Assembly (NCBI GenBank): GCA_963662155.1
Contig: OY759266.1
Location: 3,148,139-3,212,138, forward strand
DNA from: Lamellibrachia columna
Lineage: Eukaryota > Annelida > Polychaeta > Sabellida > Siboglinidae
Reading direction: 5' to 3'
DNA length: 64,000 bases
Shown here: piece by piece, positions 1-11,666 of the stretch
Layout: the number at the start of each line of letters is the position of its first letter
Numbering within the stretch: position 1 is the first letter of the stretch
The notes under the pieces: model-generated
The model's database searches: none
Told to the model about the DNA's origin: nothing
The model's input: the letters and a program-made list of their open reading frames with translations, nothing else
Position numbers and translations under genes: made by a program

Positions 1-317
1 GTGAGCAAACTCCCACGCTGCGTCCGTATCTGCCGTCTCGGAGCCGCTCTCCGCCTCGCTCGACTGGACACAAATCTCCTTCTTGGTTGTCGCACCACCG
101 GCACTCGACGTTGACGATGTCTCGATAACGTTTATCTCTAACTGCGTCTCCATGTTCGACGGCGACGGAACAGTCGTGGGCTCCCCTGGCGGCGCCACGC
201 GCACGAAGCAAGTCGGGTCGTAGTAGTAGCGGAGGTGGGTGGGGGGCGGAGGAGGGCAGGGCAGGTGGTATGACCCCGGCTCCAGGTCCACGCCCGGAAG
301 GAACGGGTGAGCTTGCA
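1..317 (-). CDS. BAHCC1/TNRC18-like gene, exon 9, partial at window edge
   Basis: The exon enters at phase 1 after a TTGTTTGCAG acceptor and stays open to base 1, about 105 codons. It reads VQAHPFLPGVDLEPGSYHLP, then a Pro run, RYYYDPTCFVRVAPPGEP, and then an acidic Ser/Thr/Glu-rich region with SSEAESGSETADTD. The acidic Ser-rich end could be a casein kinase 2 substrate or a disordered linker. The gene continues past the left edge; the BAH domain typical of the family would be there. A possible internal donor near base 15 cannot be excluded, so the last few codons may be intronic. Confidence 0.65.
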
Positions 318-863
318 CTGCAAACAATGCGACGATAATTATGATAATCATTACAACAACATAATGTATGCAATTAAGGAAATATACAAATCAAAACATA
401 ACAAACGAGTAAAAACGGGTGACAACGCGGTGGCGTAGCGGTGACGTAGCGGTGACGTAGCGGTGACGTAGCGGTGGCGTAGCGGTTAGAACACCGGACG
501 ACGTATTACAATTAGGACAGTGGGTGTCATTGTACTTCTGATTATGACATGTGATGATTGCCAAATTTATGACGACAACAACAATCAACCAATAGTACTT
601 TCATGCTAAACTATATAACCATGAATTATGTATGAATCTTGAACGAGCGTGTGCAACTTGCATTACTTCATTATAAACACTCCATTATCTACATATTACT
701 GGTCAACATATCGCTAATCTCAGCGTAATAATCTCGTCACAGACGTTACTGATGCTGCATGTACGAACAATCTAACTTGACAATCGCCGGCGTGATTATT
801 ACTTTCACACGTAAACAAACATACGAATATGAAAGTAACCAATAATTATGCTCATATATTCAC
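318..863 (-). other. Intron 8 of the BAHCC1/TNRC18-like gene
   Basis: This is about 546 bp of AT-rich intron between exons 8 and 9. It holds one short 11-bp tandem array at 428-486 and nothing else recognisable. Confidence 0.55.
428..486. repeat. 11-bp tandem array (GTGACGTAGCG)
   Basis: About five copies of GTGACGTAGCG, with two G-for-A variants at the ends. Each unit carries a TGACGTA (CRE-like) core. Confidence 0.85.
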
Positions 864-1082
864 CGTCACCAGGCCGTGAGAGTTGAGATGAGCCGTACAA
901 CTCGTTGCCAGTCTTCATGTCCGTGTGCATGTGCATGATGGCGGGGCAATCGGCGGGACGCGAGGTCGACTCTGACGGCGGGCAACACTGTCCTGTCATG
1001 GCCGACTCGTCCTTCACCTGTTGCTGCTCTAGCGCGAACTGTGGCGCCGAGAGACCGTGTTGGTAGCTCGGCCAGTTCACTC
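864..1082 (-). CDS. BAHCC1/TNRC18-like gene, exon 8
   Basis: This exon follows a TTTGGCTGCAG acceptor at phase 1 (split Arg codon) and begins VNWPSYQHGLSAPQFALEQQ. In BAHCC1/TNRC18 a LWPPMY block sits shortly after the QLVILPS block and leads into a Gln-rich run, so WPSYQ followed by ALEQQQ is in the expected place and order (recalled, not aligned by software). The rest contains VKDE, a Cys-Cys-Pro-Pro Ser-rich part, a Met/His-rich IMHMHTDMKTG part and YGSSQLSRPGDG. Two GT donors six bases apart (exon end 864 or 870) are both in phase 1; the exact end is therefore uncertain by two residues. Confidence 0.65.
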
Positions 1083-1293
1083 CTGCAGCCAAATGTACAC
1101 TTTATTACTATAAAGTATGTTTGTGTAACGCAAAGACATACGTTTATTTAGGATCGTTTCGATGTGTGGAAAGCGACGATTGAAAATGCGTTTCTCCTTC
1201 AGCTTCAATGAGCATATCCTGCTCAAGATGTCGATGCCCAATTCTGTTCGATAAATCGACGTCTTTCTCCAGCTATTCCAGTTATTCTGCTAG

Positions 1294-1434
1294 CCACTCT
1301 CGCAGCTCTCGCCACTCTCGCCGCTCTCGAAGCTCTCGCCGCTCTCGCCGCTCTCGAAGCTCTCGCCGCTCTCGCAGCTCTCGCCGCTCTCGCCGCTCTC
1401 GCCGCTCTCGCAGCTCTCGCAGCTCTCGCCGCTC
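1294..1434. repeat. 9-bp tandem array (CTCTCGCCG and variants)
   Basis: About 15 units of CTCTCGCCG, CTCTCGCAG or CTCTCGAAG. Because the unit is a multiple of three, it gives long Arg/Ser or Glu/Ser repeat frames on both strands; these are not regarded as genes. Confidence 0.9.
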
Positions 1435-1537
1435 CGCAAACGTTCGTGTCCTTCCCACATCTTTGTTGTGGTTTGCCTATGCATCTTTTCCCTACAACTG
1501 CCCCCCCCCCTCCCATTGGTGCTTCCAGGATTTGCGC

Positions 1538-1717
1538 AGGCGGTGTTGTTATACGTGTAGTTCGCTCATTGAACAGGCAGTGTTGTTATACGTGTAGTTC
1601 GCTCATTGAACAGGCAGTGTTGTTATACGTGTAGTTCGCTCATTGAACAGGCAGTGTTGTTATACGTGTAGTTCGCTCATTGAACAGGCAGTGTTGTTAT
1701 ACGTGTAGTTCACTCAC
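1538..1717. repeat. 37-bp tandem array, about 5 copies
   Basis: Near-identical 37-bp units beginning AGGCAGTGTTGTTATACGTG; the first has one substitution (AGGCGG) and the last changes TTCGCTC to TTCACTC. Confidence 0.92.
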
Positions 1718-1933
1718 TACTTGTACATGCACCATTCAAGGTATGCGCACTATATCTTGCGTTAGCATTTAATCTCAAAACCACTTATTCTCTTTAGATC
1801 CATAAGTTAGTTACGACACAATAGGAGTATATAAACGGTATAAATACGAGTTCTGACGACGTTATATGGAATATTATTTAACTAATTATCAACGATAATA
1901 GGTAACATAATGATGGTTAGCGATGGTTCTTAC

Positions 1934-2170
1934 TCGGGATGAGGTACAGTTGTCCGGTGATCGGATGCTGCACCAGTTTGAGTTCCGCGTGCGGCGCCAT
2001 TGGAAGATGGGTCGGGTCGGGAGGGTGGGGCACATTGAATGCCCCTTGCTCCAGCCACATTGCCGGGTTTACTGGGGCGTTTGTCGCCATCCACGGTCTC
2101 GCCACGTGTGTCTGCACGCTGCCCGGTATAGTCGGTGGCGGCCACATGGCGGCGTTCACGTCGGCCGCTT
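1934..2170 (-). CDS. BAHCC1/TNRC18-like gene, exon 7 (best family match)
   Basis: This exon has 79 residues counting the split codon, phase 1 to phase 1, ending CCGA|GTAAGA. It reads EAADVNAAMWPPPTIPGS, then VARPWMATNAPVNPAMWLEQ, then LKLVQHPITGQLYLIPS. From memory, vertebrate BAHCC1/TNRC18 has, in the same order, a P-W-L/M segment, a PSLWMG block some residues later, and a QLVILPSE block, so the spacing and key residues (Trp, Trp, and the hydrophobic QL-x-hydrophobic-hydrophobic-P-S) agree. This is the main evidence for the family call. The acceptor is a tandem AAGAAG (NAGNAG type); using the second AG would drop three bases (exon start 2167). Mature function is presumed nuclear. Confidence 0.7.
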
Positions 2171-2520
2171 CTTGATAAAACCAAACGAAAAGTGGCAGCC
2201 ATTGTGAAGAAACATTGGCTGTTTAAACAATGATCGAATTTAAATAACAACTCATGACAATACTCGTGAGAACGAACTCAAAATATATTCCATAGACCAT
2301 CTATTCTAACAACGGTCTAGTTCTGCCAATGTGTCAGCAACACGTAGACACCCCGTGCCTACGGACATGAACGTCTCGATAAAACATTTCACTGAATTAG
2401 TCGATGCTTTGTTACGCATTTGTGAATTTGGCCCAGATAATAAAAAAAATATGTCAGCATGTACATAACATATAGCAGTGTTGTGTTTCTGTAAATTGAC
2501 TTATGTTAATATTATGTCTC

Positions 2521-3003
2521 TCTTGACCAAGTAGTGTTTCATAGACATGATGTTCTCTTGATGACCATGTAGTGTTTCATAGACATGATGTTCTCTTGAT
2601 GACCAAGTAGTGTTTCATAGACATGATGTTCTCTTGATGACCAAGTAGTGTTTCATAGACATGATGTTCTCTTGATGACCAAGTAGTGTTTCATAGACAT
2701 GATGTTCTCTTGATGACCAAGTAGTGTTTCATAGACATGATGTTCTCTTGATGACCAAGTAGTGTTTCATAGACGTGATGTTCTCTTGATGACCAAGTAG
2801 TGTTTCATAGACGTGATGTTCTCTTGATGACCAAGTAGTGTTTCATAGACGTGATGTTCTCTTGATGACCAAGTAGTGTTTCACAGACGTGATGTTCTCT
2901 TGATGACCAAGTAGTGTTTCATAGACGTGATGTTCTCTTGATGACCAAGTAGTGTTTCATAGACGTGATGTTCTCTTGATGACCAAGTAGTGTTTCATAG
3001 ACA
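2521..3003. repeat. 38-bp tandem array, about 13 copies
   Basis: Units contain TTCTCTTGATGACCAAGTAG then TGTTTCATAGAC. The first six copies end in ACAT, the next six in ACGT, and the last partial one in ACAT, so variants are grouped rather than mixed. Confidence 0.95.
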
Positions 3004-3004
3004 T

Positions 3005-3080
3005 TGCTCCTTTTCCCCTGGACATGTGGAGCTCGTAGTCTTGGATTGCAATCTGGTTAAATCTTGTTAATTCTAAAACA
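3005..3080. repeat. Dispersed repeat family X, copy 1
   Basis: The segment with GCTCGTAGTCTTGGATTGCA followed by ATCTGGTTAAATCTTGTTA is a diverged match to 5640-5715 and 42950-43020. It starts exactly where the 38-bp array stops. Confidence 0.5.
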
Positions 3081-3339
3081 TTACATTTACATACTATTGA
3101 TAACACCCGTGTAGACGCATTACATCTAGCACAGATATTGTCGATGGGTAATTAACCCAGTTCACTGTCCTGGTATCGGTGGGTGACACGAAGCGAAATA
3201 TGAATGTGAACGTACGGGTGACGACGAGGTTGGACGCGATGTGTGTCGGCAGATCTGAGAGCGACTTGGGAAGCTTGTGAAGCTCTCCCGTCTCGGGACC
3301 GCTCGCCAGCCCCGGCTCCTCGCTGCAACACCGTTGTAT

Positions 3340-3430
3340 GATGATGATGATGATAATAATTATATTACCACTACCACTATCACTAACAATAATAATAATA
3401 ACAATATTACCAATAATAATAATAATATAG
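3340..3430. repeat. Trinucleotide microsatellites (ATG)n and (AAT)n
   Basis: A run of TGATGATGATGATGA followed by interrupted AAT/ACT/ATT triplets. Confidence 0.85.
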
Positions 3431-5639
3431 CAATACTAATACAACAACATATATTGCGCCTAAATAATCGGAAACCCGAGCTCAGAAACGCATCAAACCA
3501 AAATGGTTAGACAATCTCGAAATCGATATGGGACTTACAAGTGAAAGTCAACACTCAACATATTGATGAATAGGACAGGGAGCTACTGGAAAGCAGGGGT
3601 AAAAAGATAAGTCTTCAGATGACGACGAAATTATTATGTTTCCTGTTGACCTAACCGTAACATGGAGCGAATGTCGCAGAATTGGCGCGGCAAACTACAA
3701 AGTCCTAGGTCCAAAGTCTTTCGTTTAGCGCAAGACTCCGCTAGGTGATGAACTATAAACAAACTAGACGGCAGCACTGGCGCTACTGACCTGGCGAAGT
3801 GATGCATCGGCCGACCTTGGCGACTCGACTGGGCGAAACCGCTGCTCGAGAGGCAAGTTGGCTGCATGTCCTCATCAGTGCCCTCGTCAGCATCTGGTCG
3901 GAGGTAAATGATAATAAGGCGTGGGCGCGGTAATAACACAAAGGTGCGGCAATGTTTGTCAAGCTCTGCTTGTTAGGTAAATCCTCTGTTTCAGAGTCGA
4001 GGCACGGCGGATCTAACGCATTTCTCAACTCCGTCCTTCATTTAGGTCATCACGAATAAGGTCCGTCGATGTTCTAATGTGTGGTGTGTGAATAGTTTAA
4101 GTACTATGCGATGTTGGTTTAATGAGAGACTGCAGACTTCTGTAACATCTATACAATCCGAGGGCCTACTTCTGTCAAACATTGAAGTAATTTACTTCAC
4201 CAGCGCATTCTACACAGTTAATCGGCACTGCTATAATGTGAATAAAATTTAATATTTGTATGCGCCAAAAATGTATTACCTACACTTTCATTGCTACATA
4301 CCATATATACAATTCCAGCAAACAATCGAAAGTGGCGAACATGTGTTTTATGTGGTCAGTTCAGACAAAGTAAACTGGTGCCGCGATACGCAAGTATTCT
4401 CTAAGAATAATTATACCGACTGCACAGTTGATCGAATGTCTTAAACCATAAGTAATTATACTGTATTGTATTTTAAAGACGCGTTTAAATGTGTGGAAGC
4501 AAATAGCAAAGCAGGAGAGTCATTACAATGCAATACTAAGGTTGTAGTCATTACGAAACAATACTAAGGTTGAAGTTAGCCAAGCATCAAACAATGGGTT
4601 TGTCTACAAACAGAACAAACGTCTCTGTCTTAATTCTCCGTTATCCTGCACGTATCGTTGCAATATTTGACATCGTACTTATATCACAATTATTATATTG
4701 TAAGAAATATCAAACATTAAAGAGGTCAAATTCCAAATACACCGCCACGCAAGTTATTAAGCTCTCTCAATAAATGTAGCTTTAATTGTACTTAAAATTT
4801 AGTTTTTTATTAAACCAACTGTGCACATTATTTAAGATATTCACGCATTACAGATATGAACACCAACGAACGTGATTCGTGATGGGCTATATTAACTGAG
4901 GATGGAGTTTTAATTGTCTGGGTGTCGGTTGGCTGAATGTGCGAATCAGAATGTCCCCAGCACTTGTGCAGACAAACACAACTGCTTTGAGCGATGACTG
5001 CGCGAATCGAATGTCCGCCTTCGATGTTTTAGAGATACGAGTGTAGCCCGGTTGCATGACTTGGTCCGGAGCGTGAGAAAGACAGGAACCACGCCGACAC
5101 CACACCCCGCCTCTATTGGGTGGTTCGCCGTACGTCAATTGGCGGCACCGCAGATAAATGATCGGCTCAGTAATAGAGTTTGCCGAACTAAATCAACTCA
5201 AGCGAGCACGGCGTTCATTAATATTAATGAGGCACGCCGTTGACCCAGAATGCCGAAGGTACAAACAATGCGTGTTGTCGTACAAAGGCTCGCCCGCCGG
5301 CCGCGTGATAAGCGCGGCGCAAGCGTTGGTGACTGGTACACGTCATTATTATGTCTAGTGAGAACAGACATGTAGATATGAGCAGGGGCAATTTATTATT
5401 TCCACTGCGACAGACCCTTCCTGTAGTCTTTTATTTATTACGCAATTGCCATCACGCCGACTACAATGATATGCGTGATGTATGTATTACTTATGTCGAT
5501 TCAAATATGCAATTGTGTTCTCATTTATTAACAGTATCCCATTAGCTCAAGTGACGAATATATTCAAGTGTTGTTAGTAAAACTGTTTGACACATTCAAC
5601 GTATATCAATTACTACGGACTAAGACACGGAGCATCCGT

Positions 5640-5720
5640 AAGACGACGGCTTCCTTGTCCACTAGTTTTCTTGACCTGGTGGCCTTGGACAGCAATCTTG
5701 CCTTGTCCTGTTAGTGATTT
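5640..5720. repeat. Dispersed repeat family X, copy 2
   Basis: Contains CTTCCTTGTCCACTAG, CTGGTGGCCTTGGACAGCAA and TCTTGCCTTGTCCTGTTAG, aligning with the copies at 3005 and 42950. It may be a SINE or LINE tail; no A/B boxes were seen. Confidence 0.5.
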
Positions 5721-5841
5721 TTTTCGCATATGGAACTAATATGCAATTAGTATGTCAGTTGTGTATTGACATACAAAACGTTCAAAAGAATCAAACTCGC
5801 TATTATTGCCTACGGTAACGCGTATGTACTTTGTTGTGTTT

Positions 5842-5843
<2 letters not shown>

Positions 5844-5910
<67 letters not shown>
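5844..5910. repeat. (TA)n microsatellite
   Basis: Uninterrupted TA dinucleotides, about 33 units. Confidence 0.95.
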
Positions 5911-5913
<3 letters not shown>

Positions 5914-7309
5914 GTTATACATATTAAACGTAATTGATTTTTTTTTACAATCTATCGTGTTTATTTACAGCACGCAAAAAGTTAATCCATGAAGTTTGCT
6001 TTGATGTGTCGTGTTTACCTTTGAGGCATACAAGCACAACTAATTACATTGATTAGAAAGTATTGCCTTCTTGTTACACATAAATATGTAATGTATACTG
6101 CTTTCTTATGCATAGATATGTTAAAAGCCAAATTTATTACAAAGTATCATGTTTGTTATGACATATAAAATAACATTCACTGACATTATTACATTATATT
6201 ATTTGCTATGGCACATAAAAGCGTAACCAAGATAATTATTGCAACATATTTTGCTTTGTTATGAAACATAAACTGCGTAATTCGAGAACTTTACTATAAG
6301 GTAAACGTTTTATTGTGACACGTACAAACGCAAGTCAAGAACTGCATGCGTCAATAACGAATCAACCGGTTTGACAACGAAAAGTTGACAACGCTGCCTT
6401 AAAATAAACAATGCTACTCCTCAGTACGTCAATATAATTCAAGTCACCTGTCATGACACTGGAGGACTTTCCGATAGGTTTGGTGAACTACTTGAATCCA
6501 CCGACGATTACATAATAATTTACTGCTCCGCGTTATCGCGAGTAACCCACGCAAGAGGTCGCTATCTGTGAATAGGAGCACTATTTCTCTTCCGCTCATT
6601 TTAGCGCCCATTGTAAAGCGCGTTGTTCCCAGCATATTCATCCTACAGTATTCGTTTGTCTCTCACATGATATGCTGAGAATTTATTCGAGACCCTACAA
6701 AAGAATCGATATTACCAACTGCGTGGTAAAAGAAATTAATTTAGCTTATTTGTCGTGGCATTTGAATATATTTTGTTTAATCATCGTCGGCGTCAATTCG
6801 CTATTCATGTGTGTCTCAATGTTAGGCTTGGGTTGTATTCAACATGGTATAAAACCTGTAATAATATTATAAGCAAAACACAAGTAAAAATTAAATATAC
6901 ACACATGTCATGCATTAGAAATAAAATGAAGTAGTATAAACTGTATCATAACATAAATTATTGGAATAGTGTTTAGGGCTAGCCATCGTCATTCGGATGT
7001 CTACCATAGGAGTGACACGATGGCGGTGACAAACACCAATGGTGACCCCAGTACCACGGTGACACCGTCATTGTGTGCGCGTCACTCACCCAACACCCGG
7101 CTTGTCACATCAAAGGGTTCTTATTAATTTGAAAGCTTCGGGTGCAGTCGCCCGGTTTATATACGACTATGAGGGTCATCCCAATAGTGGGATCATGCAT
7201 CGGACGCTCCCCAGCTGAACCCGGGTGTGATATCAATCAATGTCCAAGTCCGGCACGAACACAATGCGTGGGAACACTGTTTATCTTAATAGACGTACGA
7301 TCTGGTCGC

Positions 7310-7490
7310 TGTTTACCGTAACATCGTGTTACATGGTATAAACCAAATCGTATGAATATTAAAGGTACAACGTCTGATCGTCTGTACCGTACACTCATGT
7401 TATATAGTATAAAAAAGTGTACCTATTCTAACAGATTGTACCGTACACTCATGTTATATAGTATAAAGTACACCTATTCTAACAGACTGA
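7310..7490. repeat. Short tandem triplication, about 60-bp units
   Basis: Three diverged copies share GTACCGTACACTCATGTTAT and GTATAAA with a following CCTATTCTAACAGA in the last two; the first copy (CGTAACATCGTGTTACATGG) is more diverged. Confidence 0.6.
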
Positions 7491-7580
7491 CCGCCCAAAT
7501 ATTTCAATGAACCACTGTTGTTTTTAATTTGACTTTTTCGAGTCGAATCGCTTGTTTACATATTGCATGGAAATATACCT

Positions 7581-9059
7581 GTTTTATTACGTGTTTGTAT
7601 TTTTGTAATGGCTGTTGCTACTCGCCTCCTCCGAGTAATGTTTTATTACGTGTTTGTATTTTTGTAATGACTATTGCTACTCGCCTCCTCCGAGTAATGT
7701 TTTATTACGTGTTTGTATTTTTGTAATGACTGTTGCTACTCGCCTCCTCCGAGTAATGTTTTATTACGTGTTTGTATTTTTGTAATGGCTGTTGCTACTC
7801 GCCTCCTCCGAGTAATGTTTTATTACGTGTTTGTATTTTTGTAATGGCTGTTGCTACTCGCCTCCTCCGAGTAATGTTTTATTACATGTTTGTATTTTTG
7901 TAATGGCTGTTGCTACTCGCCTCCTCCGAGTAATGTTTTATTACATGTTTGCATTTTTGTAATGGCTGTTGCTACTCGCCTCCTCCGAGTAATGTTTTAT
8001 TACGTGTTTGTATTTTTGTAATGGCTGTTGCTACTCGCCTCCTCCGAGTAATGTTTTATTACGTGTTTGTATTTTTGTAATGACTGTTGCTACTCGCCTC
8101 CTCCGAGTAATGTTTTATTACGTGTTTGTATTTTTGTAATGGCTGTTGCTACTCGCCTCCTCCGAGTAATGTTTTATTACGTGTTTGTATTTTTGTAATG
8201 GCTGTTGCTACTCGCCTCCTCCGAGTAATGTTTTATTACATGTTTGTATTTTTGTAATGGCTGTTGCTACTCGCCTCCTCCGAGTAATGTTTTATTACGT
8301 GTTTGCATTTTTGTAATGGCTGTTGCTACTCGCCTCCTCCGAGTAATGTTTTATTACGTGTTTGTATTTTTGTAATGGCTGTTGCTACTCGCCTCCTCCG
8401 AGTAATGTTTTATTACGTGTTTGTATTTTTGTAATGGCTGTTGGTACTCGCGTCCTCCGAGTAATGTTTTATTACGTGTTTGTATTTTTGTAATGGCTGT
8501 TGCTACTCGCCTCCTCCGAGTAATGTTTTATTACGTGTTTGTATTTTTGTAATGGCTGTTGCTACTCGCCTCCTCCGAGTAATGTTTTATTACGTGTTTG
8601 TATTTTTGTAATGGCTGTTGCTACTCGCCTCCTCCGAGTAATGTTTTATTACGTGTTTGTATTTTTGTAATGGCTGTTGCTACTCGCCTCCTCCGAGTAA
8701 TGTTTTATTACGTGTTTGTATTTTTGTAATGGCTGTTGCTACTCGCCTCCTCCGAGTAATGTTTTATTACGTGTTTGTATTTTTGTAATGGCTGTTGCTA
8801 CTCGCCTCCTCCGAGTAATGTTTTATTACGTGTTTGTATTTTTGTAATGGCTGTTGCTACTCGCCTCCTCCGAGTAATGTTTTATTACGTGTTTGTATTT
8901 TTGTAATGGCTGTTGCTACTCGCCTCCTCCGAGTAATGTTTTATTACGTGTTTGTATTTTTGTAATGGCTGTTGCTACTCGCCTCCTCCGAGTAATGTTT
9001 TATTACGTGTTTGTATTTTTGTAATGGCTGTTGCTACTCGCCTCCTCCGAGTAATGTTT
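7581..9059. repeat. 59-bp minisatellite, 25 copies
   Basis: The unit is 59 bp: every 60-base line of sequence is shifted by exactly one base. Each unit holds GTAATGTTTTATTAC (a 5-bp hairpin) and the pair CGAGTA...TACTCG, an inverted repeat across the unit. Variants are single substitutions (ACGTG/ACATG, TGTATTT/TGCATTT, GGCTG/GACTG), and nearly all lie in the left half; from about 8460 to the right end the copies look identical. Both flanks are unique sequence. Confidence 0.97.
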
Positions 9060-10174
9060 TTCAACCACATGTTTGATGTCCGCTTTTCAAGTTAAAACAA
9101 ATTCGGTCGTTAAAGTTGGCTAATTTTGAAAGAGGAAATATGGTAAAGGCGATTTGGAAACATGATGGACACTCATCTTAAACATAGCATTTGTCCGAAC
9201 AGTTGTCTAGTTACCGTTACCAAGTATGCTGTTTAGAAATGTGCTGTGCATGAATATATTTTAAAACGAAATATAATAATTATAGTATTTTCTATAATAC
9301 TACATGTATTGTTTACAGTAATGCGCTATTTCTATATTTTCCTCAAAAAGCTGTGAATTGTATATTGGGTGAGATTCGGCCCAGAGTTCTGCCACGGTTC
9401 ACAGACAGAAACACTCAATACAAGAACATAAATGTTTGGTGTTGTTACCTTTCTGTGCGTGTTTGGCGTCTCGCTGCCTCGCTATAGCAATGCCAACCGG
9501 TATAGAACCTACGGTAGAAACGGTAGAAAGTACGTCATTATATATCAAAATACAGTACTCGATGTATCGAATAGGGACATCAACTGATCGTAGGTAATTG
9601 GAGAAATGCGAGACGGCACTGACCAATGCACTCTAAGACAACATTGTATGTTTAATTTAAAGCCGGCATCACCGTATTTTAGTAGGCAAAACGCCGTCTT
9701 CAAATGTACCGGGCGGGTTGACTTCACGCGTGGGAGAACGTACCAAATAAAAACAGTTTGAACGTACGCAAGCACGTGCAACGTCATCGCGTTCGTACAC
9801 GTTTTGGACAATTGTAATTTAGACAGAGACTATTCCAAGTATACTATTAACTGAGACACATTTTTTATTTAGGCATGGTCCATGAAGCAAACTCTAAGTC
9901 TATTGGTCGGAATTCGTCCGCGGACAACATTGATAGGAAGTCTTTTGGGCAGTTAGAAACAACATCGTCGAAACTTTCTATGTCTGTGTAACTTCACAAG
10001 GTTTTTTTTTTAGTGAATTAGAGGTTTCCCTGAACACACACCGACTGGCGTCAGTCCCTCCGGTAATCCCGCCACACCTGACAACATTACTTTTTATCAC
10101 GCGTTTTCTAGGGATATTTTCCCAACATTTGTAATATAGGACAAAAAGAAAAATGGAAACAGTGGCTGCTTGGT

Positions 10175-10220
10175 ATGAATGAATGAATGAATGTGAATGA
10201 ATGAATGATTGAATGAATGA
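10175..10220. repeat. (GAAT)n microsatellite
   Basis: Interrupted GAATGAATGAAT tract of about 45 bp. Confidence 0.9.
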
Positions 10221-10495
10221 GCACACTTCAACAAATACGGACAACCGAAACGAACGGACGACGACCAGTAATGACGACAGTCAACCCGAGGGTCTCAGCG
10301 AGGGAGAACAGAACGGACAGCGGTGGACGTCATCTCTGATGTTTCATACAAAAAACCATGGCAGTTGTTGCTGAATTAACACCACTGAACTCTACAAACA
10401 TTGGCCCTAGGAAAACTAACACCCTCGCTGTTCGCACGACACCCTTGTATAACATACATGCACGGCTACCACCATAGTATGATTACACGACTTAC

Positions 10496-11666
10496 CGGAG
10501 CACGGAGGCGTGTCTTTATGACTTCCCCTCCGGTCGTTGTCTGGCGACTCTTCTTTCACATCCAGTCGGCAACTTGCGGAACTTTTGCGGCTCCTCGTCG
10601 GCTCCGTCTTCAGCTCGCTCTTTCTCGTGCTGACGTCAACACAAGACTTGGCATTCACGTCGCTGCGGTTGAATCTCGCAGCACTCAGATCAACTATGAC
10701 GTCATTACAGTTTCCACCAACTGCACCCGTTGCCACTGGCGAGTGGTTCGCGTTAATGTCAACGCTCTTTGAACCACCCCCTTTGGAAGAATTCGAGCTC
10801 ACTGGCACTGTCTTGTGTTTCGTACGCGAGGAGGTGGCACTGCGCTCAATAGTCCGGCGTTTATCCCGCGAGGAACCAGTATTCCTTCGCGAGGAGCAAC
10901 ATCCGAGGTCCTTTGACTTATCTCTGCTTCGCGACGACCCGGCGCTGAGATCAACAACTCCTGTGTCTGCTACTGTCACCGGACTGATGACGGCGTCACC
11001 GGCAGAAGCGACTGTCCTGCCAGGCGACACGCTGGCGCTACGAGACGGCGAGAACGACGCCGACGGTATCGGCATTGGCGGCATGTAGTCATGCATCCAG
11101 CCGCCGGCCGAGATCGCCAACCTCCGACGACCCTCCTCCGAGTAGAAGCCGCTATCCATTGACTGTGAGACAGGCAGCATCAGCGGTGGCTGGTGGTACA
11201 CATCGTCACCGCCCAGCCGTGGGTAGACGCCGCAAGAGACGTGCATGTCAGCAAGCCCGTAGTGGTTCCGATCGGACGAAAAAGCAACCCCGGCGTTTCC
11301 CCCAGCGAAGGGATCTACAGGCGACGACCACGGAGGCGTCGTTGTATTTTGTTTGTCTGTGAGTGATTCACTAGTACTCGTCGTCAGGGTTGCGTTACCT
11401 TTGCCGCCGGGTGAGGCGACACCGGATCCCCCGCGTTCTACTTTCACCTTGCGGCACGACGCAACTCCCGCAGAGTTCGTCGTCGAAGCCGATGTCGACG
11501 CAGGTCTCGGCGCACGGTCTGGCCGCGAGTCCGACGCTTCTCCGGACGCTTCTTGGTCGGCGCTTGTCGCGGGTCTCGAACTGCCCGACTTGGCCGGGAC
11601 AAGCACAACAGCGCTCGACCGCTCCGGCGTCGCTGACGTCACATCCACCGGCACGCTGCGCCGTAC
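10496..11666 (-). CDS. BAHCC1/TNRC18-like gene, exon 6 (large exon)
   Basis: This is the largest open frame in the window that is not tandem repeat: 390 codons plus one base, from a TGTCCCCAG acceptor (phase 0) to a consensus CTCCG|GTAAGT donor (phase 1). It opens VRRSVPVDVTSATPERSS, has SGEASDSRPDR at about residues 41-51, a KVKVE motif that looks like a sumoylation consensus, a DSGFYSEEGRRRL block, two VVDLSAG/IVDLSAA echoes, Ser/Arg-rich stretches, and RLDVKEESPDNDRR near the end, another possible sumoylation site. This is the profile of a disordered chromatin-regulator region. There is no enzyme motif. Long overlapping frames on the opposite strand are GC-driven shadows. Confidence 0.7.

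Larger units (their letters stand above)
1083..1933 (-). other. Intron 7-8 segment of the BAHCC1/TNRC18-like gene (between exons 7 and 8)
   Basis: An 851-bp intron containing a 9-bp array and a 37-bp array; the rest is AT-rich without a gene. Confidence 0.55.
2171..10495 (-). other. Intron 6 of the BAHCC1/TNRC18-like gene (8.3 kb, exons 6 to 7)
   Basis: No supported gene within. It holds a 38-bp array (2521-3003), ATG/AAT microsatellites (3340-3430), a TA run (5844-5910), three copies of a roughly 60-bp unit (7310-7490), the 59-bp array (7581-9059), and a GAAT microsatellite (10175-10220). The remainder, including 3780-5560, 5920-7250 and 9060-10170, shows no coding or structural signal that I trust. 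Confidence 0.5.

Noticed and set aside
1208..1597. Arg-Ser-rich protein resembling a splicing factor
   Set aside because: It comes from the 9-bp CTCTCGCCG array inside an intron of the minus-strand gene.
7581..9059. CRISPR-like array
   Set aside because: Units are directly contiguous with no variable spacers; it is a plain minisatellite in a eukaryotic intron. The same applies to all other arrays.
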